Position numbers and translations under genes: made by a program
Assembly: GCF_027172205.1 (NCBI RefSeq)
Contig: NC_070614.1
Span: forward strand, 34,586,001 to 34,650,000
DNA from: Podarcis raffonei
Taxonomy: Eukaryota > Chordata > Lepidosauria > Squamata > Lacertidae
Length of the DNA: 64,000 nt
Direction: 5' to 3'
The notes under the pieces: model-generated
What the model was told of the DNA's origin: nothing
The model's database searches: none
Seen by the model: the letters and a program-made list of their open reading frames with translations, nothing else
In this document: positions 13,090 to 25,609 of the stretch, in pieces
Numbering within the stretch: position 1 is the first letter of the stretch
How the letters are laid out: the number at the start of each line of letters is the position of its first letter

Positions 13090-13479
13090 CTAACATGTTT
13101 TCTTCAGCAATTCCCAGGGAAAATCCCAAGATCTCAACTGGTGATTTCCTGATTCATTAAATCTGAATACCACTAATTTTAGTGCTCATCCAGCCCACTG
13201 TAGAATTTCAGTTGCCATGAACAAAACAAATAGCAAAGGCATTGAAGAATTTTATAAATCTGTCCCCCACCATTTAGAGACAGAGGGGCTGGGGACCAAG
13301 AACAACCATCTGTTGTGATATCTGATTCTTTGCACAATTGACCCTGAAGCTCAGGGCTGTGAACAGAATTAACTGTCATTAAGGCAAGAAGTTCTCATCA
13401 CAGAGACTCTAATGATTGTACTGTAGCAAACAACAGAGGAATCTGTGTTTAGACTGAAGAGTTGTCCCATGCATTGAAG
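13090..13479 (+). promoter_or_regulatory. Conserved 5' flank of gene B (putative promoter region)
   Basis: About 390 nt directly upstream of the ATG, closely matched at 39025-39406 upstream of gene E and partly at 26040-26328. Conservation could simply reflect duplication. No clear TATA box is placed. The A/D type genes have unrelated upstream sequence. Confidence 0.35.
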
Positions 13480-16400
13480 ATGGTGGTTTTAGTGGTCTTG
13501 CTGCAGGCTTTGTTTCCTCACATGGCATGGGAGTCTCATACTGCTAAGTGCAGGGTTCAGTATCCACAACGCCCACTTCACATGTATAATCAGCCAGGAG
13601 ATTTCATCATTGGTAGCATAGCTTCTCATGGTTCCTTTCTTTTCAGTTCAGCAACTTTCACTGAAGAACCCCTATCTGCATTGCCTGAAGAGCTTGTGTA
13701 AGAACTTCTTTTCTCTCTGTTTCATTTAATATTTCCATTTAGTTAAAAGGGATATATCTGAGTAGAGAAGAGCAAAGAGTGTGCTTTTCTTCACACAGGC
13801 TGCAGAAGCAGTTAACATAACCAAAGGAATCTCCACAGAGATATTCAATAATTTTTCTTTTTAAGTATTTCTTTATTTATGCACACAATCTTTGTTCTCT
13901 TCCTATCGGTTCTTTCTCTCACTACTTTCTCTTTTATACCAAGTTCCTCTTTGCTTTTTTAATCATCTTCTATCCCCTTTCTCTTTCCATTCTGGCATAT
14001 CTGGTTTCGTTGTTCAGCAGTTTTCATAGACCCCATGTCCCTAACAGCTACAATTTTGCCTTAGAAGAGAAATTGCTCACTACCCTTGACAACTAGGAGC
14101 TTCCAGAATTCTTTGTAGAAGCCAGTACTGCTTAAAGCGGTATCATAATGCTATAATGCTATATTTTAGTCTTGCAGTTCTATATCTATGTACAAGTGAG
14201 AAAACTTCAATGAACTCAGGGAGATCAATGAACTGAGAGATTCTGTGTGATTATTTTTTGGGTGGCCTGCATGTTTATTGGAAATGCATTTAGATATTTT
14301 TAATGCTTTATAACCTATGTGTTTTCTTCCCTGGGCTCACTTGGGAGGAAGGGTGGGATATAGATTTCATTAATTAATAAATATTGTTCAAACTGTGAGA
14401 TATTCTTCTGATCAGGAATGCAACTCTTGTTCCAGCGTTGTGCCAAAGGGTTACCAGCACATCCTGGCCTTGGCATTTGCAGTCAAGGAGATCAATGAAA
14501 ACCCTCACATCTTACCAAATCTCACCTTGGGCTTCCACATCCATGACAGCTATATCAATGCAATTAAGACATATCATGCCACAATGCTACTTTTATCTAC
14601 ACTGGAAAAATTTCTCCCCAACTATATATGTGATACTCAGAATAATGTGACAGCTGTCATTGGGGGTCTCGACTCCCAGATCTCCCTCCATGTGGCAACT
14701 ATCTTGGATATTTATAAGATTCCACAGGTAGGACACTTGTGCCTGTTTCTGAGTGGCATATGAAAATTTAAAATACTTTCATTATTATTTTTCTTCCAGC
14801 TTGTGTCATTCTCTTTGGAAACAAAAATGGTTGTTTCTTTTCCTCCTTTCCTCTGCATGTATTTTTGCAGACTGAGAGCTGCTCATTCACAAGTGAAAAA
14901 GCAAACAAGCCTACAACTGGAATATGGTTTTGATAGATTAGAACTGAATAAGGACACTACATTTTTGTGGGCACGCATAAATTTGAAAATAGATAGCATC
15001 TCTGATGAATCACAGAGCCTCTGATAAACTGACCATCTGTAGTCAAGAGCTGGGGACCTACTTTATAAAGCAGAGCATGGTTTTCAATGAAGCAACACCA
15101 TGAAGTTCAAAAGCTAATTAAGCTGGTTTGAATTAAGGGAGAATTAGATGCAATGCCAGTCAAGCAATTAAAAATACTGTGATTAGCTTTAAAAAGAAAT
15201 TGAGTGGCTGGTGATGCAGATTGAGATCCTTGTGTGAATGGAATTAGTGCCTTTATCCCTTTGCTCTCCCTTTCAGTTTTGCTAAGAATGTCCTCCCTTG
15301 GATCTGCGATTATTGGTAACTCAGGTTGTATGGCTGAGATATGAAATGACTCCTGATGTTAAGGATGTAGTATTTATATGGATGACCCAATGCACATACC
15401 AAGTGTAATTGACCATGCACAAAACTGCTAGGCTTTCTTCTTCTTTCCAACACACCTCTCTTTAGCTCATATATGGTCCAGCTCCAGTGATGAATGATAA
15501 AACCCCAGGACTTCCCTTCTACCAGATGGCCCCCCAAGAAGGCCACCAGTTTGCAGGGATTCTTTCTCTGCTTCTGCATTTCAGGTGGACGTGGATTGGG
15601 GTTGCTGTGGTTGACAATGAGAGTGGAGAAAGATTTCTACAAAAGGTTCTCCCACTCTTTTCAAGCAGAGGTATTTGTTTTGCCTTTCAAGAAACAATCC
15701 CCAAATTTAGTTTTCTCACTGAAGGACTCAGTCTGATGCAACAGGGAGCAAATATACATGATAGAATGATGGGTAGCAAAGCCAATGTTGTGGTGGCCTA
15801 TGGAGAAGCTCCTACCACTATATTTTTTAGGTGGCTTCCATACCTATCAATGCTTGGGAGCACAAAAACAAACGTAAAAGGTAAACTATGGATATCAACA
15901 GCCCAAGTAGAGTTCATTTCATTGACCTTTCAGCGGGATTGGGATGCAACTATATTCAATGGTGCTATAACCTTCAAAATTCACTCCAATGATCTACCAG
16001 GATTTCATCAATACATTGAGGGCAGAAACCCTTTCAATGCAGAAGGTGATGATTTCATCTGGGATTTCTGGCAACATGCCTTTGGCTGTGTATTCCCACA
16101 TCACATTCTGGATGATGTGATGGGGGATATCTGCACAGGAATGGAGAATTTAGAGAAGCTTCCTGCATCTCTCTTTGAAATGACAGTGCAAGGTCTAAGC
16201 TATAGCATCTACAATGCTGTCCAAGCTGTTGCCCATGCATTGCATGCCATGTTCTTACGAGGACTCAGTTACCCAGGAATGGTGGATGGAAGGAGAGAGA
16301 AACTTCAGAAGCAGCAGTTTTGGCAGGTAAGGGGCAATAAATCCTTAAGTTGCAAGAGGCTAAATATTGGGTTTTTAACGTCACTAACTACTAACAATTT

Positions 16401-19400
16401 TTTCTTCTTTCCTGTCTTCCCTGGCACCTGGAAATTATAGATGGCCCCTTATTCAATGTACCATCCTGCTTTCCTCACAGTCTAAAAACGTAATTTTATG
16501 TCACAGTAAGTCCCTCTCTGAGAGGCAGCAAAAGAGCAGACACAGAGAGACAAGGAGGAGGCAGTGAGGAATTCCAGAGAGAGAGGAAAGAAGCTGTGAG
16601 CAGCAGTGATCTGACCTTTGTGCACAAAGAAGGACAGTGTGGAAATAGGCAGCCAGCAAATTCTGATAATGACACCGAAGCAGTGGTGATAAGGAAAGCA
16701 AAATTTCCCAAAACTCGTAGGCGAGCAAAGTTTGCTGAGAGGTGGAGGAAGGGGGAAAAGAAACAGTGGGGGCTTTCCTGTTGTGGCAGAAAGGAGTGGC
16801 GATCAGTCTCGGCACCTGGAAGTTCCAGTGAGGACTGAATTAGCTGAGCTCTAACCAGAGCTGTTCATGGAGCAATAAATCTGAAATAATTAACTGCTGG
16901 AGTCGTGTTGTGTTTGTGTGGGGGAGACCCCAACCTGACATTTTACAAATACTTTCCAGAAATGCAACTGCATTATTCTGTAACTGTATGGAAAACACAG
17001 ACACTTGATTTAGAGTCTTTCAGATTTTGCACAAGGCTCCTTGTTCTGTATGCACAATATATACTGTATACTGGTAATTCTGCTTATTTTTGTAGCATCT
17101 GTGTTTGCACTCCATTCAGTCCTAATGTATGAATGTATCTTCCTTCAATATTGTGCTTCACAGATGCCTATATATACCTGCTGGACTAGTACACCTTCAC
17201 CCTTGTATTACACAGACATACACTTTCCATGCACAAGATACACAGAGATATGCTTATTTAATCCTAGGTTGTTTACCTATTCACACACCTATTCATTTCT
17301 TTTCTCAATATCAGCCCAATTACAACTACAATCTCATTCACTATTAGAAAGCCAACCACTTGAAATACAATTAGTCTTTCAGAAAGCTTTCATTGGCTAT
17401 ACTATAAGCCAAAATGTGGCATGCAGAATATTTGGTAAGAATTTGGTTCGGGATGAAAGGTTGTGAAGCATTAACACTTCCTTCTCTACCTGAAACCTTC
17501 AATACTGAACATGGACCCTTTTGGGCTGAAGCCACACACCTCCCCCACCCCTCCACCCCAGTTAAAACCAAGAGGATTCCAAGATACACACAACTAAGCC
17601 TACATGCAGTGCTAATGGGGAGTGGATTATAGGGAACACTGCAGGCCATATGTGAGCCCCAAATAGGCTACATATATGTTGCAGGCAGGGTTGCTCCCCT
17701 CTCTACCCTAGATATCTTTTTGAAGCATTCAGATCCACCCTTTTCTAAATGCTTGCCTTCTCTCTTTTCAATCTAGCTCCATCATTTTCTGAGAGGTGTC
17801 TCATTTAACAACAGTGCTGGAGACACAGTGTCCTTCAATCAGAACTGGGAGGTAATATCTAGCTTGGATGTTATCAACTGGGTTATTTCCTCCAACCAGT
17901 CCTTTCATAGGGTAAAAATTGGGAGGATGAATCCTGAGACTTCTCCAGATCTTGCCCTCACCCTTCATGAAGATGCCATAACATGGCATGGATGGTTTAA
18001 CCAGGTAGAGTCACATTGTTAGCTAATTCAAAAGAGATTCATTCTTGAGTGAGCAATTGATGTCAAAGATTAAATTCAATTGAGAATCAGAAAAACTTAC
18101 AAAATACTCATTTTATTTTACTGGATGTAAACTCATGTATTTGTCCAGGATATAATTGCACACATTTTCAATCCTAAAGGGGTGTAATATGGTGCAATCT
18201 GGTAAATTATGTATAATATCTCCTATGTATTCATTGTTTTAATACAGACGGTGATGAATTACTCTCTGCAGAGCTGATCTACGGCTTACTGAAATGTTGT
18301 GACAATTTAGCAACATAGGGAAGCTCTCCAGAACCTGGCCGGTTCCAGGTTATTCTCATGTTTCTCCTTCATTTACTGGTTAGGTTCAGCCTCTTTCTGT
18401 CTGTACTGAGAATTGTCACGCAGGGTCAAGGAAGAAAGTGAAGGAAGGAGAACCATTTTGCTGCTATGATTGCATCCCATGCCCAGAGGGAAAGATTTCA
18501 AACCAGGAAGGTAAGAGAAAAACGCAGAAATTTGGATACAGATGCAGAACTCCCATGGATGTTTACAGGGCGTTTGTTAGAGAATGTCCTATTAAGCAGT
18601 CAGGGAGTGGGCAGCTGTTGTGGCTTATTGTGACAGGCCCACATCTCTAGAGAGCATTGCTGGGGTCAAGCGGCCACGTATCAGGGAGCTCCCTGGCTGC
18701 CACTCTGGATTGTCGGGCTTTCCCACCATCTGGTCATTCAGTTCCAGCCACCTGGTCGTACGGAGTGGGTGGGGCTGTAAACTGTTAGTCCTCAGGGACT
18801 GCAGTCGGCTGAAGAACCACTCTTCCGGCCCTCCCTATTCACTGATGCTGTGGGTTTGTTCTTTGTTAATCTTTTTTCTTCCTAACGCACTGTGTTTATT
18901 GGCTTTGCTCTAGTTCAGTAATGATTCCTGTATTCAGAACCAGGAAGGAATTTGACTCTAAACAGTTTGGCCCCTTTTGTTGTTTTTGCCTTCCCCATAG
19001 CAATAGTCATATCTTTGGCAGGGAAGGCATTGGGTGGACTCCTTCTAGTCTAACATTCTACGGTGGGTGAAGTGATGCACACACCCCACCTCAGAACTGC
19101 ATGATAACAGTGTACCCTGTTAGAGTGGTCTAGTTAGAAGTCTATGTCCAAAACCAAGTCGTGTAGCAGATGGCCCATAGATGTTTCTTCACCAACCTGG
19201 GAGACTCTGTGGGATATAAGCCCATTGCCCAAGCAAAGTCCAACCTACATCTGGAATCAATAAAGTTGTGGCTAAAATTAAAACCCAGACGATTGTCCTG
19301 TCCAGTCATTTCACCTTCACAGGCTTGGCCTTGCTCCCTCAAGAGGGGTCATGGTGAGTGGGTCCAAAATAAGCAGAGTTTGCCAGGCAAAATCAGCTAT

Positions 19401-22400
19401 TCATTGTGAATTTATTCTGCTTAACTTGTGGGAATATTGGAAAAGGCTGCATCAAGCAAATGTAAATCTTAAATGTTCTAGTGTAATTCCAAATCACATT
19501 CCTTCTTGTAAAATGTCTGTGCTTTTTGAGGTGGGACTTTCTTATGCGAGAGCTCCAAATTCAATATAATAGCACATTACCCTATGTCATCATAGGGAAT
19601 GAAACTTAATTTTAGCAAGTTTCATTAATAAAGATAAGTTTCCATGTGTTAGGAACTCAAATCTGCTATCATCTTTGTGACTGAACAACAATTAGTTTTG
19701 TAAGTCTACATTTGAATAAGAAGCAGATAAAATGCTTTAGGAAAATCAAAGGATTTCACCTTCCGAATATGTCAGGTAATGCTAAATAATAAAAAAATTA
19801 AATAAATTCTGTATATAATATTAATATATAATATAACTGCAAGTACTTGAAAGTCATTTTAATGAATTTATATATTTATGCATTTTACAAACATTTTACT
19901 ATGGGAATATTAACTTAATAAAATATCTCTTGAATTTGCAAGTCATGTTACAGCTTTTATGCAGTCCTGATTTCGGCATTTGAAAGATGAAAAATTCAAC
20001 ATGCCCCAAATAATATCACAAGGATGCCTTCAGAGCACAAGATGCTGACCATGTAGCTCTCCCTACCAATTAGGCCACCATCTACCACAATTACATAGGA
20101 TCAGGATCTGGTTTGAAGAATCTTAAATTTTGAGTGAGCACGAGAAATGAAGGGTGTTGATGTAATTGATAGATTATGTACGAGCTGGGGACTGTACCTT
20201 TCTTTTTTTCCAGATATGAATAACTGTGATAAATGCTCAGACAAAGACTATCCAAGCAGGAACCAAAATGCATGTATTCCCAAGGATATAAACTTCTTGT
20301 CTTATGAAGAACCTTTGGGCATCAGTTTAGTCTGCTTTATCACAGAATATATCAGAAGGCCACAGAATCCCAGTTGTTTCTGGCCTTGATTTGGTACAGT
20401 TGAGAAAGATATCCCACAGCTGTCCGATTCCCTGACCTGCAACAGTTAAGGAATTTTTGATGCGGTGGATGTCCTCTTTCATGTGGCTCTGCCACTCTGG
20501 GCAGGTGGAATCTACCACTGGTGGTATGCCTGCCAGCAGTAGTGCACGTAACTCACCCCCATGGGGTGTTTCAGGGAAAGATCTCAGCCAGAAAAGAATC
20601 TGCTGGATCCTAAACCAGCTCAGATGCTAGGAAGCTGCCTGGGAGCTGGCATAGCAAAAATACAAGATCCCCATGGGTGGCGTAGGAATCCATCCTGAGA
20701 GGAATTTTCTGGTCTGTGTTAGAAACTGCTTGAATTTTTAGAAATTTCTAAGCATTGATACCAAACCCAGGTGCCCCCTTATCAGTTCTCCAAGGTTAGT
20801 ATTTGTGAGAACCAGTTAATTAAAACCTGTGAACTTGCTTCAGGATGAGAACAGAAATTGTGCGCTGGTGGCGCAGCGGCAGCAGGAGGCCCCATTAGCT
20901 AAAGTAGTACCTCAGGTTAAGAACAGTTTCAGGTTAAGAACGGACCTCCAGAATGAATTAAGTTCTTAACCCGAGGTACTACTGTAATGATTTATTATAC
21001 TTTTTAAAATAAGTTTTGTTTTTTGAGTTCCTGGACCTACCCAGCTTGGTTACATTCCAGAGATGGGTCAGTCTCTACACTATGATCTGCCCTGTCTGGG
21101 GACATTGTTGTTGTTGTTTAGTCGTTTAGTCGTGTCCGACTCTTCGTGACCCCATGGACCAGAGCACGCCAGGCATGCCTGTCTTCCACTGCCTCCCGCA
21201 GTTTGGTCAGACTCATGTTTATAGCTTCGAGAACACTGTCCAACCATCTCGTCCTCTGTCGTCCCCTTCTTCTTGTGCCCTCAATCTTTCCCAACATCAG
21301 GGTCTTTTCCAGGGAGTCTTCTCTTCTCATGAGGTGGCCAAAGTATTGGAGCCTCAGCTTCACGATCTGTCCTTCCAGTGAGCACTCAGGGCTGATTTCC
21401 TTAAGAATGGAAGCGTTTGATCTTCTTGCAGTCCATGGGACTCTCAAGAGTCTCCTCCAGCACCATAATTCAAAAGCATCAATTCTTCGGCAATCAGCCT
21501 TCTTTATGGTCCAGCTCTCACTTCCATACATCACTACTGGGAAAACCATGGCTTTAACTATACGGACCTTTGTTGGTAAGGTGATGTCTCTGCTTTTTAA
21601 GATGCTGTCTAGGTTTGCCATCGCCTTTCTCCCAAGGAGCAGGCGTCTTTTAATTTCGTGACTGCTGTCACCATCTGCAGTGATCATGGAGCCCAAGAAA
21701 GTAAAATCTCTCCCTGCCTCCATTTCTTCTGCTTCTATTTGCCAGGAGGTGATGGGACCAGTGGCCATGATCTTCGTTTTTTGGATGTTGAGCTTCACAC
21801 CATATTTTGCGCTCTCCTCTTTCACCCTCATTAAAAGGTTCTTTAATTCCTCCTCACTTTCTGCCATCAAGGTTGTGTCATCTGCATATCTGAGGTTGTT
21901 GATATTTCTTCTGGCAATCTTAATTCCGGCTTGGGATTCATCCAGCCCAGCCTTTCGCATGATGAATTCTGCATATAAGTTAAATAAGCAGGGAGACAAT
22001 ATACAGCCTTGTCGTACTCCTTTCCGAATTTTGAACCAATCAGTTATTCCATATCCAGTTCTAACTGTAGCTTCTTGTTCCACATAGATATTTCTCAGGA
22101 GACAGATGAGGTGATCAGGCACTCCCATTTCTTTAAGAACTTGCCATAGTTTGCTGTGGTCGACACAGTCAAAGGCTTTTGCATAGTCAATGAAGCAGAA
22201 GTAGATGTCTTTCTGGAACTCTCTAGCTTTCTCCATAATCCAGCGCATGTTTGCAATTTGGTCTCTGGTTCCTCTGCCTCTTCTAAATCCGGCTTGCACT
22301 TCTGGGAGTTCTTGGTCCACATACTGCTTGAGCCTTCCTTGTAGAATTTTAAGCATAACCTTCCTAGCGTGTGAAATGAGTGCAATTGTGCGGTAGTTGG

Positions 22401-25400
22401 AGCATTCTTTGGCACTGCCCTTCTTTGGGATTGGGATGTAGACTGATCTTCTCCAATCCTCTGGCCACTGCTGAGTTTTCAAAACTTGCTGGCATATTGA
22501 GTGTAGCACCTTAACAGCATCATCTTTTAAAATTTTAAGTAGTTCAGCTGGAATATCATCACTTCCACTGGCCTTGTTATTTGCAGTGCTTTCTAAGGCC
22601 CATTAGACTTCACTCTCCAGGATGTCTGGCTCAAGGTCAGCAACCACACTACCTGGGGTTTACGAGACATCCATTTCTTTCCGGTATAGTTCCTCTGTGT
22701 ATTCTTGCCACCTCTTCTTGATGTTTTCTGCTTCTGTTAGGTCCTTACCACTTTTGTCCTTTATTATGGTAATCTTTGTACGAAATGTCCCTTTCATATC
22801 TCCAATTTTCTTGAACAGATTTCTGGTTCTTCCCATTCTGTTGTTTTCCTCTATTTCTTTGCATTGCTCGTTTAAGAAGGCCTTCTTGTCTCTCCTTGCT
22901 ATTTTTTGGAAATCTGCATTCAATTTCCTGTATCTTTCACTATCTCCCTCGCATTTTCCTTGCCTTCTCTCCTCCGCTATTTGTAAGGCCTCGTTGGACA
23001 GCCACTTTGCTTTCTTGCATTTCCTTTTCATTGGGATGGTTTTCATTGCTGCCTCCTGTATAATGTTGTGAGCCTCCATTCATAGTTCTTCAGGCACTCT
23101 GTCCACCAAATCTAAATCCTTAAACCTGTTCCTCACTTCCACTGTGTATTCATAAGGGATTTGACTTAGATTGTATCTTACCGGCCCAGTGGTTTTTCCT
23201 ACTTTCTTCAGTTTAAGCTTGAATTTTGCTATAAGAAGCTGATGATCTGAGCCACAGTCCGCTCCAGGTCTTGTTTTTGCTGACTGTATAGAGCTTCTCC
23301 ATCTTTGGCTGCATAGAATATAATCTGATTTCGATGCTGCCCATCTGGTGATGTCCATGTGTAGAGTCGTCTCTTGTGTTGTTGGAAAAGAGTGTTTGTG
23401 ATGACCAGCTTGTTCTCTTGACAGAACTCCATTAGCCTTTGCCCTGCTTCGTTTTGAACTCCAAGGCCAAACTTGCCAGTTGTTCCTTTTATCTCTTGAC
23501 TCCCTACTTCAGCATTCCAATCCCCTATAATGAGAGGAACATCCTTCTTTGGTGTCAATTCTATAAGGTGTTGTAAGTCTTCATAGAATTGGTCAATTTC
23601 AGTTTCTTCAGCACCAGTGGTTGGTGCATAAACTTGGATTACTGTGATGTTAAAAGGTCTGCCTTGGATTCGTATCGAGATCATTCTATCATTTATGAGA
23701 TTGCATCCCATTAAAGCTTTTGCCACTCTTTTGTTGACTATGAGGGCCACTCCATTTCTTTTACGGGATTCTTGCCCACAGTAGTAGATATGATGGTCAT
23801 CCGAACTGAATTCGCCCATTCCCGTCCATTTTAGTTCACTGATGCCCCGGATGTCAATATTTATTCTTGCCATCTCATTTTTTACCACATCCAACTTACC
23901 AAGGTTCATGGTTCTTACATTCCAGGTTCCTATGCAATATTTTTCTTTACAGCATTGGACTTTCCCTTCACTTCCAGGCATATCTGCAACTGAGCGTCCT
24001 TTCGGCTTTGGCCCAGACGCTTCATCAGCTCTGGATCTACTTGTACTTGTCCTCCGCTCTTCCTCAGTAGCATGTTGGATGCCTTCCAACCTGAGGGGCT
24101 CATCTTCCAGCGTCATAACTTTTATATGCCTGTTGTCTTTGTCCATGGAGTTTTCTTGGCAGGGATACTGGAGTGGCTTGCCGGTTCGTGCTCCAGGTGG
24201 ATCACGTTTGGTCAAAACTCTCTACTATGACCTGTCCATCTTGGGTGGCCCTGCACGCCTTAGCTCATAGCTTCTCCAAGTTATTCAAGCCCCTTCGCCA
24301 CGGCAAGGCAGTGATCCATGAAGGGGACATTAAATATATTAATTTTAACTGAGGTATATACATTTTCATCAAGACAACCATAGCAATTCAATAAAACATT
24401 GATTTAGACCTATAAACCTCCATGACACTTATCTCACCAATCCTACTCTTCATGGTGTAAACGCTGAATGTATCCTTAAATATGAGTGTGAAATGTTCTC
24501 TGTAGAAAACAATTGCATCATGTTGTTATTAAGATTACGTGTTTTCTTTTATAGACATGAATGACTGTAATACATGCTCAGATGAAGAATATCCAAACAA
24601 GAACCAGAATTTGTGCATACCAAAGGATATAAGTTTCTTATCTTATGGAGAACCTTTGGGCATCAGCTTAGCTTGTTTTGCTCTTTACTTTTCTATGATC
24701 ACAGCTCTAATGCTGGGAACATTTGTGAAGCACCACAACACGGCCCTTGTCAAAGCCAACAATCGAGACCTCACCTACACCCTCCTCATCTCACTCCTAC
24801 TCTGCTTCCTTTGTGTGTTTCTATTTATAGGCCAACGGAATATGGTGACATGTCTCCTCCGACAAACGGCTTTTGGCATCATCTTCTCAGTAGCTGTTTC
24901 TTGTGTGTTGGCAAAAACTATCACAGTGGTTTTGGCTTTCATGGCCACCAAACCAGGATCTAGGATGAGGATGTGGGTGGGGAAGAGACTGACCAACTCT
25001 ATTGTGGCTTCCTGCTCCCTTGTACAAGCAGGTGTCTGTGCTGCCTGGTTGGGATCCTCACCCCCATTCCCCGATGCTGATGTACACTCAGTGACTAAAG
25101 AAGTTGTACTGGAATGTAATGAGGGATCTGTGAGTATGTTTTACTGTGTCCTGGGCTACATGGGCTTCCTGGCTCTTGCCAGCTTCACTGTGGCCTTCTT
25201 TGCCAGGAAGTTACCTGACAGTTTCAATGAAGCAAAATTCATCACTTTCAGTATGCTGGTCTTTTGCAGTGTTTGGCTATCTTTTCTTCCAACCTACCTT
25301 AGTACCAAGGGGAAATACATGGTAGCTGTGGAGATCTTCTCTATCTTAGCCTCCGGTGCTGGTCTGCTGTGCTGCATCTTTGCTCCCAAATGCTACATTA

Positions 25401-25456
25401 TTTTGTTGCGACCTGAGCTGAACAACAGAGAGCATCTAGTAAGAAGTAAGGTCTGA
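13480..25456 (+). CDS. Vomeronasal type-2 receptor, gene B (exons 1-5 plus a divergent downstream 7TM exon)
   Basis: V2R-family class C receptor. Exons: 13480-13697, 14436-14727, 15466-16326, 17777-18004, 18384-18510, then 24555-25456. Every border is GT/AG and the phases join to give 875 aa. Signal peptide about 1-18 ([12 protein letters not shown]), Venus-flytrap domain to residue 533, Cys-rich linker from 534 to about 600, then seven helices. The true ATG is 13480; the 18 in-frame nt upstream have no ATG. The last exon is odd. The exon 6 that matches A, D and E starts at 20214 but is broken after about 125 nt. The intact exon at 24555 is clearly more divergent, for example [15 protein letters not shown] against [16 protein letters not shown] 3.2-kb BovB LINE and an LTR-like insert make intron 5 about 6 kb. 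Either the gene splices to the distant exon (chimeric receptor), or exons 1-5 are a pseudogene and the last exon is a leftover of another V2R. Confidence 0.75.
16499..16940 (+). mobile_element. Solo LTR, intron 3 of gene B
   Basis: A 442-bp fossil LTR starting TGTCACAG and ending CCTGACA, flanked by a perfect 5-bp duplication TTTTA (16494-16498 and 16941-16945). A polyadenylation signal AATAAA lies at 16874. No internal region remains. The family (ERV or Gypsy) cannot be decided from the LTR alone. Confidence 0.8.
18629..19321 (+). mobile_element. Probable solo LTR, intron 5 of gene B
   Basis: A 693-bp segment absent from the matching place in gene E. It begins TGTGA and ends TCACA (5-bp inverted ends) and has a TATAAG at 19214 and AATAAA at 19259. 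GGCTT occurs near both ends but not exactly adjacent, so the target duplication is uncertain. It reads as a fossil LTR of unknown family. Confidence 0.45.
20214..20389 (+). pseudogene. Truncated native 7TM exon of gene B
   Basis: After a good polypyrimidine-CAG acceptor, the reading [15 protein letters not shown] matches exon 6 of A, D and E until about 20338 (GISLVCF, early TM1). The sequence then changes to unrelated DNA. The open frame stops at a TGA at 20387-20389. If this exon were used, the protein would end about 58 residues after the splice, with no complete transmembrane helix. Confidence 0.85.
20339..20827 (-). other. Unidentified insert at the broken 7TM exon, with a coding-like stretch
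   Basis: This sequence replaces the rest of exon 6. On the minus strand an open stretch runs from about 20640 to 20340 and includes the runs [16 protein letters not shown] and [12 protein letters not shown]. It looks like a decayed coding fragment, possibly of a retroelement. I do not recognise the family and see no flanking duplication. Confidence 0.35.
20828..20984. mobile_element. Partial family 1 MITE between the broken and intact 7TM exons of gene B
   Basis: One end (GAGGTACTACTG plus TA) and the inner GTTCTTAACCCGAGG motifs are present; the other end is missing. Confidence 0.65.
21107..24322 (-). mobile_element. BovB (RTE) LINE, about full length, intron 5 of gene B
   Basis: A 3.2-kb element flanked by a 9-bp duplication GGGGACATT (21098-21106 and 24323-24331), with a CAA-repeat tail at the left end as usual for BovB. 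On the minus strand, 24215-23320 encodes the apurinic-like endonuclease (GTWNVRTMN, then IGDWNAEVG and [10 protein letters not shown]). 22509-21118 encodes the reverse transcriptase with its palm motif LRYADDTTL and a C-terminal [12 protein letters not shown] block. The reading frame is broken by a frameshift near 23320 and stops near 23079 and 22640, so the copy is dead but fairly young. Confidence 0.93.
24555..25456 (+). CDS. Divergent V2R 7TM exon (candidate last exon of gene B)
   Basis: The acceptor is a TTTTATAG tract at 24547-24554, and the exon opens in phase with exon 5 of gene B (G|AC ATG AAT GAC TGT). It encodes 300 codons including the TGA stop: the end of the Cys-rich linker, seven transmembrane helices, the class C FCSVWLSF segment in TM6 and the terminal [13 protein letters not shown]. 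No stop or frameshift is visible. Compared with the near-identical 7TM exons of A, D and E it differs at many residues in TM1, TM4 and the extracellular loops, such as the run [14 protein letters not shown]. It therefore comes from a different V2R subfamily member, not from a recent duplicate of its neighbours. Confidence 0.9.
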
Positions 25457-25609
25457 AGTGTTGTTGCGTCTGCATCATACCATATAATTTCAAAATCTAG
25501 TGTTGTACATCAGCGTGCAAAGCAGAATAATAGCTGGTAAGGATTTCCTCCTATAGGGTACAGGTTACTGGTCCTTCACTGAGACTTTGCCAGGGGTGCC
25601 TCATTCTAT

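Larger units (their letters stand above)
9247..13479. other. Spacer between genes A and B
   Basis: Holds the AAGG repeat, an exon 1 relic, a CR1 tail, a MITE and an L2/CR1 fragment (listed separately). From about 11350 it parallels the 3' flanks of D (37590 on) and E (51490 on). I see no other gene in it. Confidence 0.75.

Noticed and set aside
16501-16838. Open frames on both strands in intron 3 of gene B
   Set aside because: They fall within a solo LTR and are not conserved in the paralogous introns.
21146-24270. Long plus-strand open frames across the BovB elements
   Set aside because: They are antisense shadows of the LINE coding regions.
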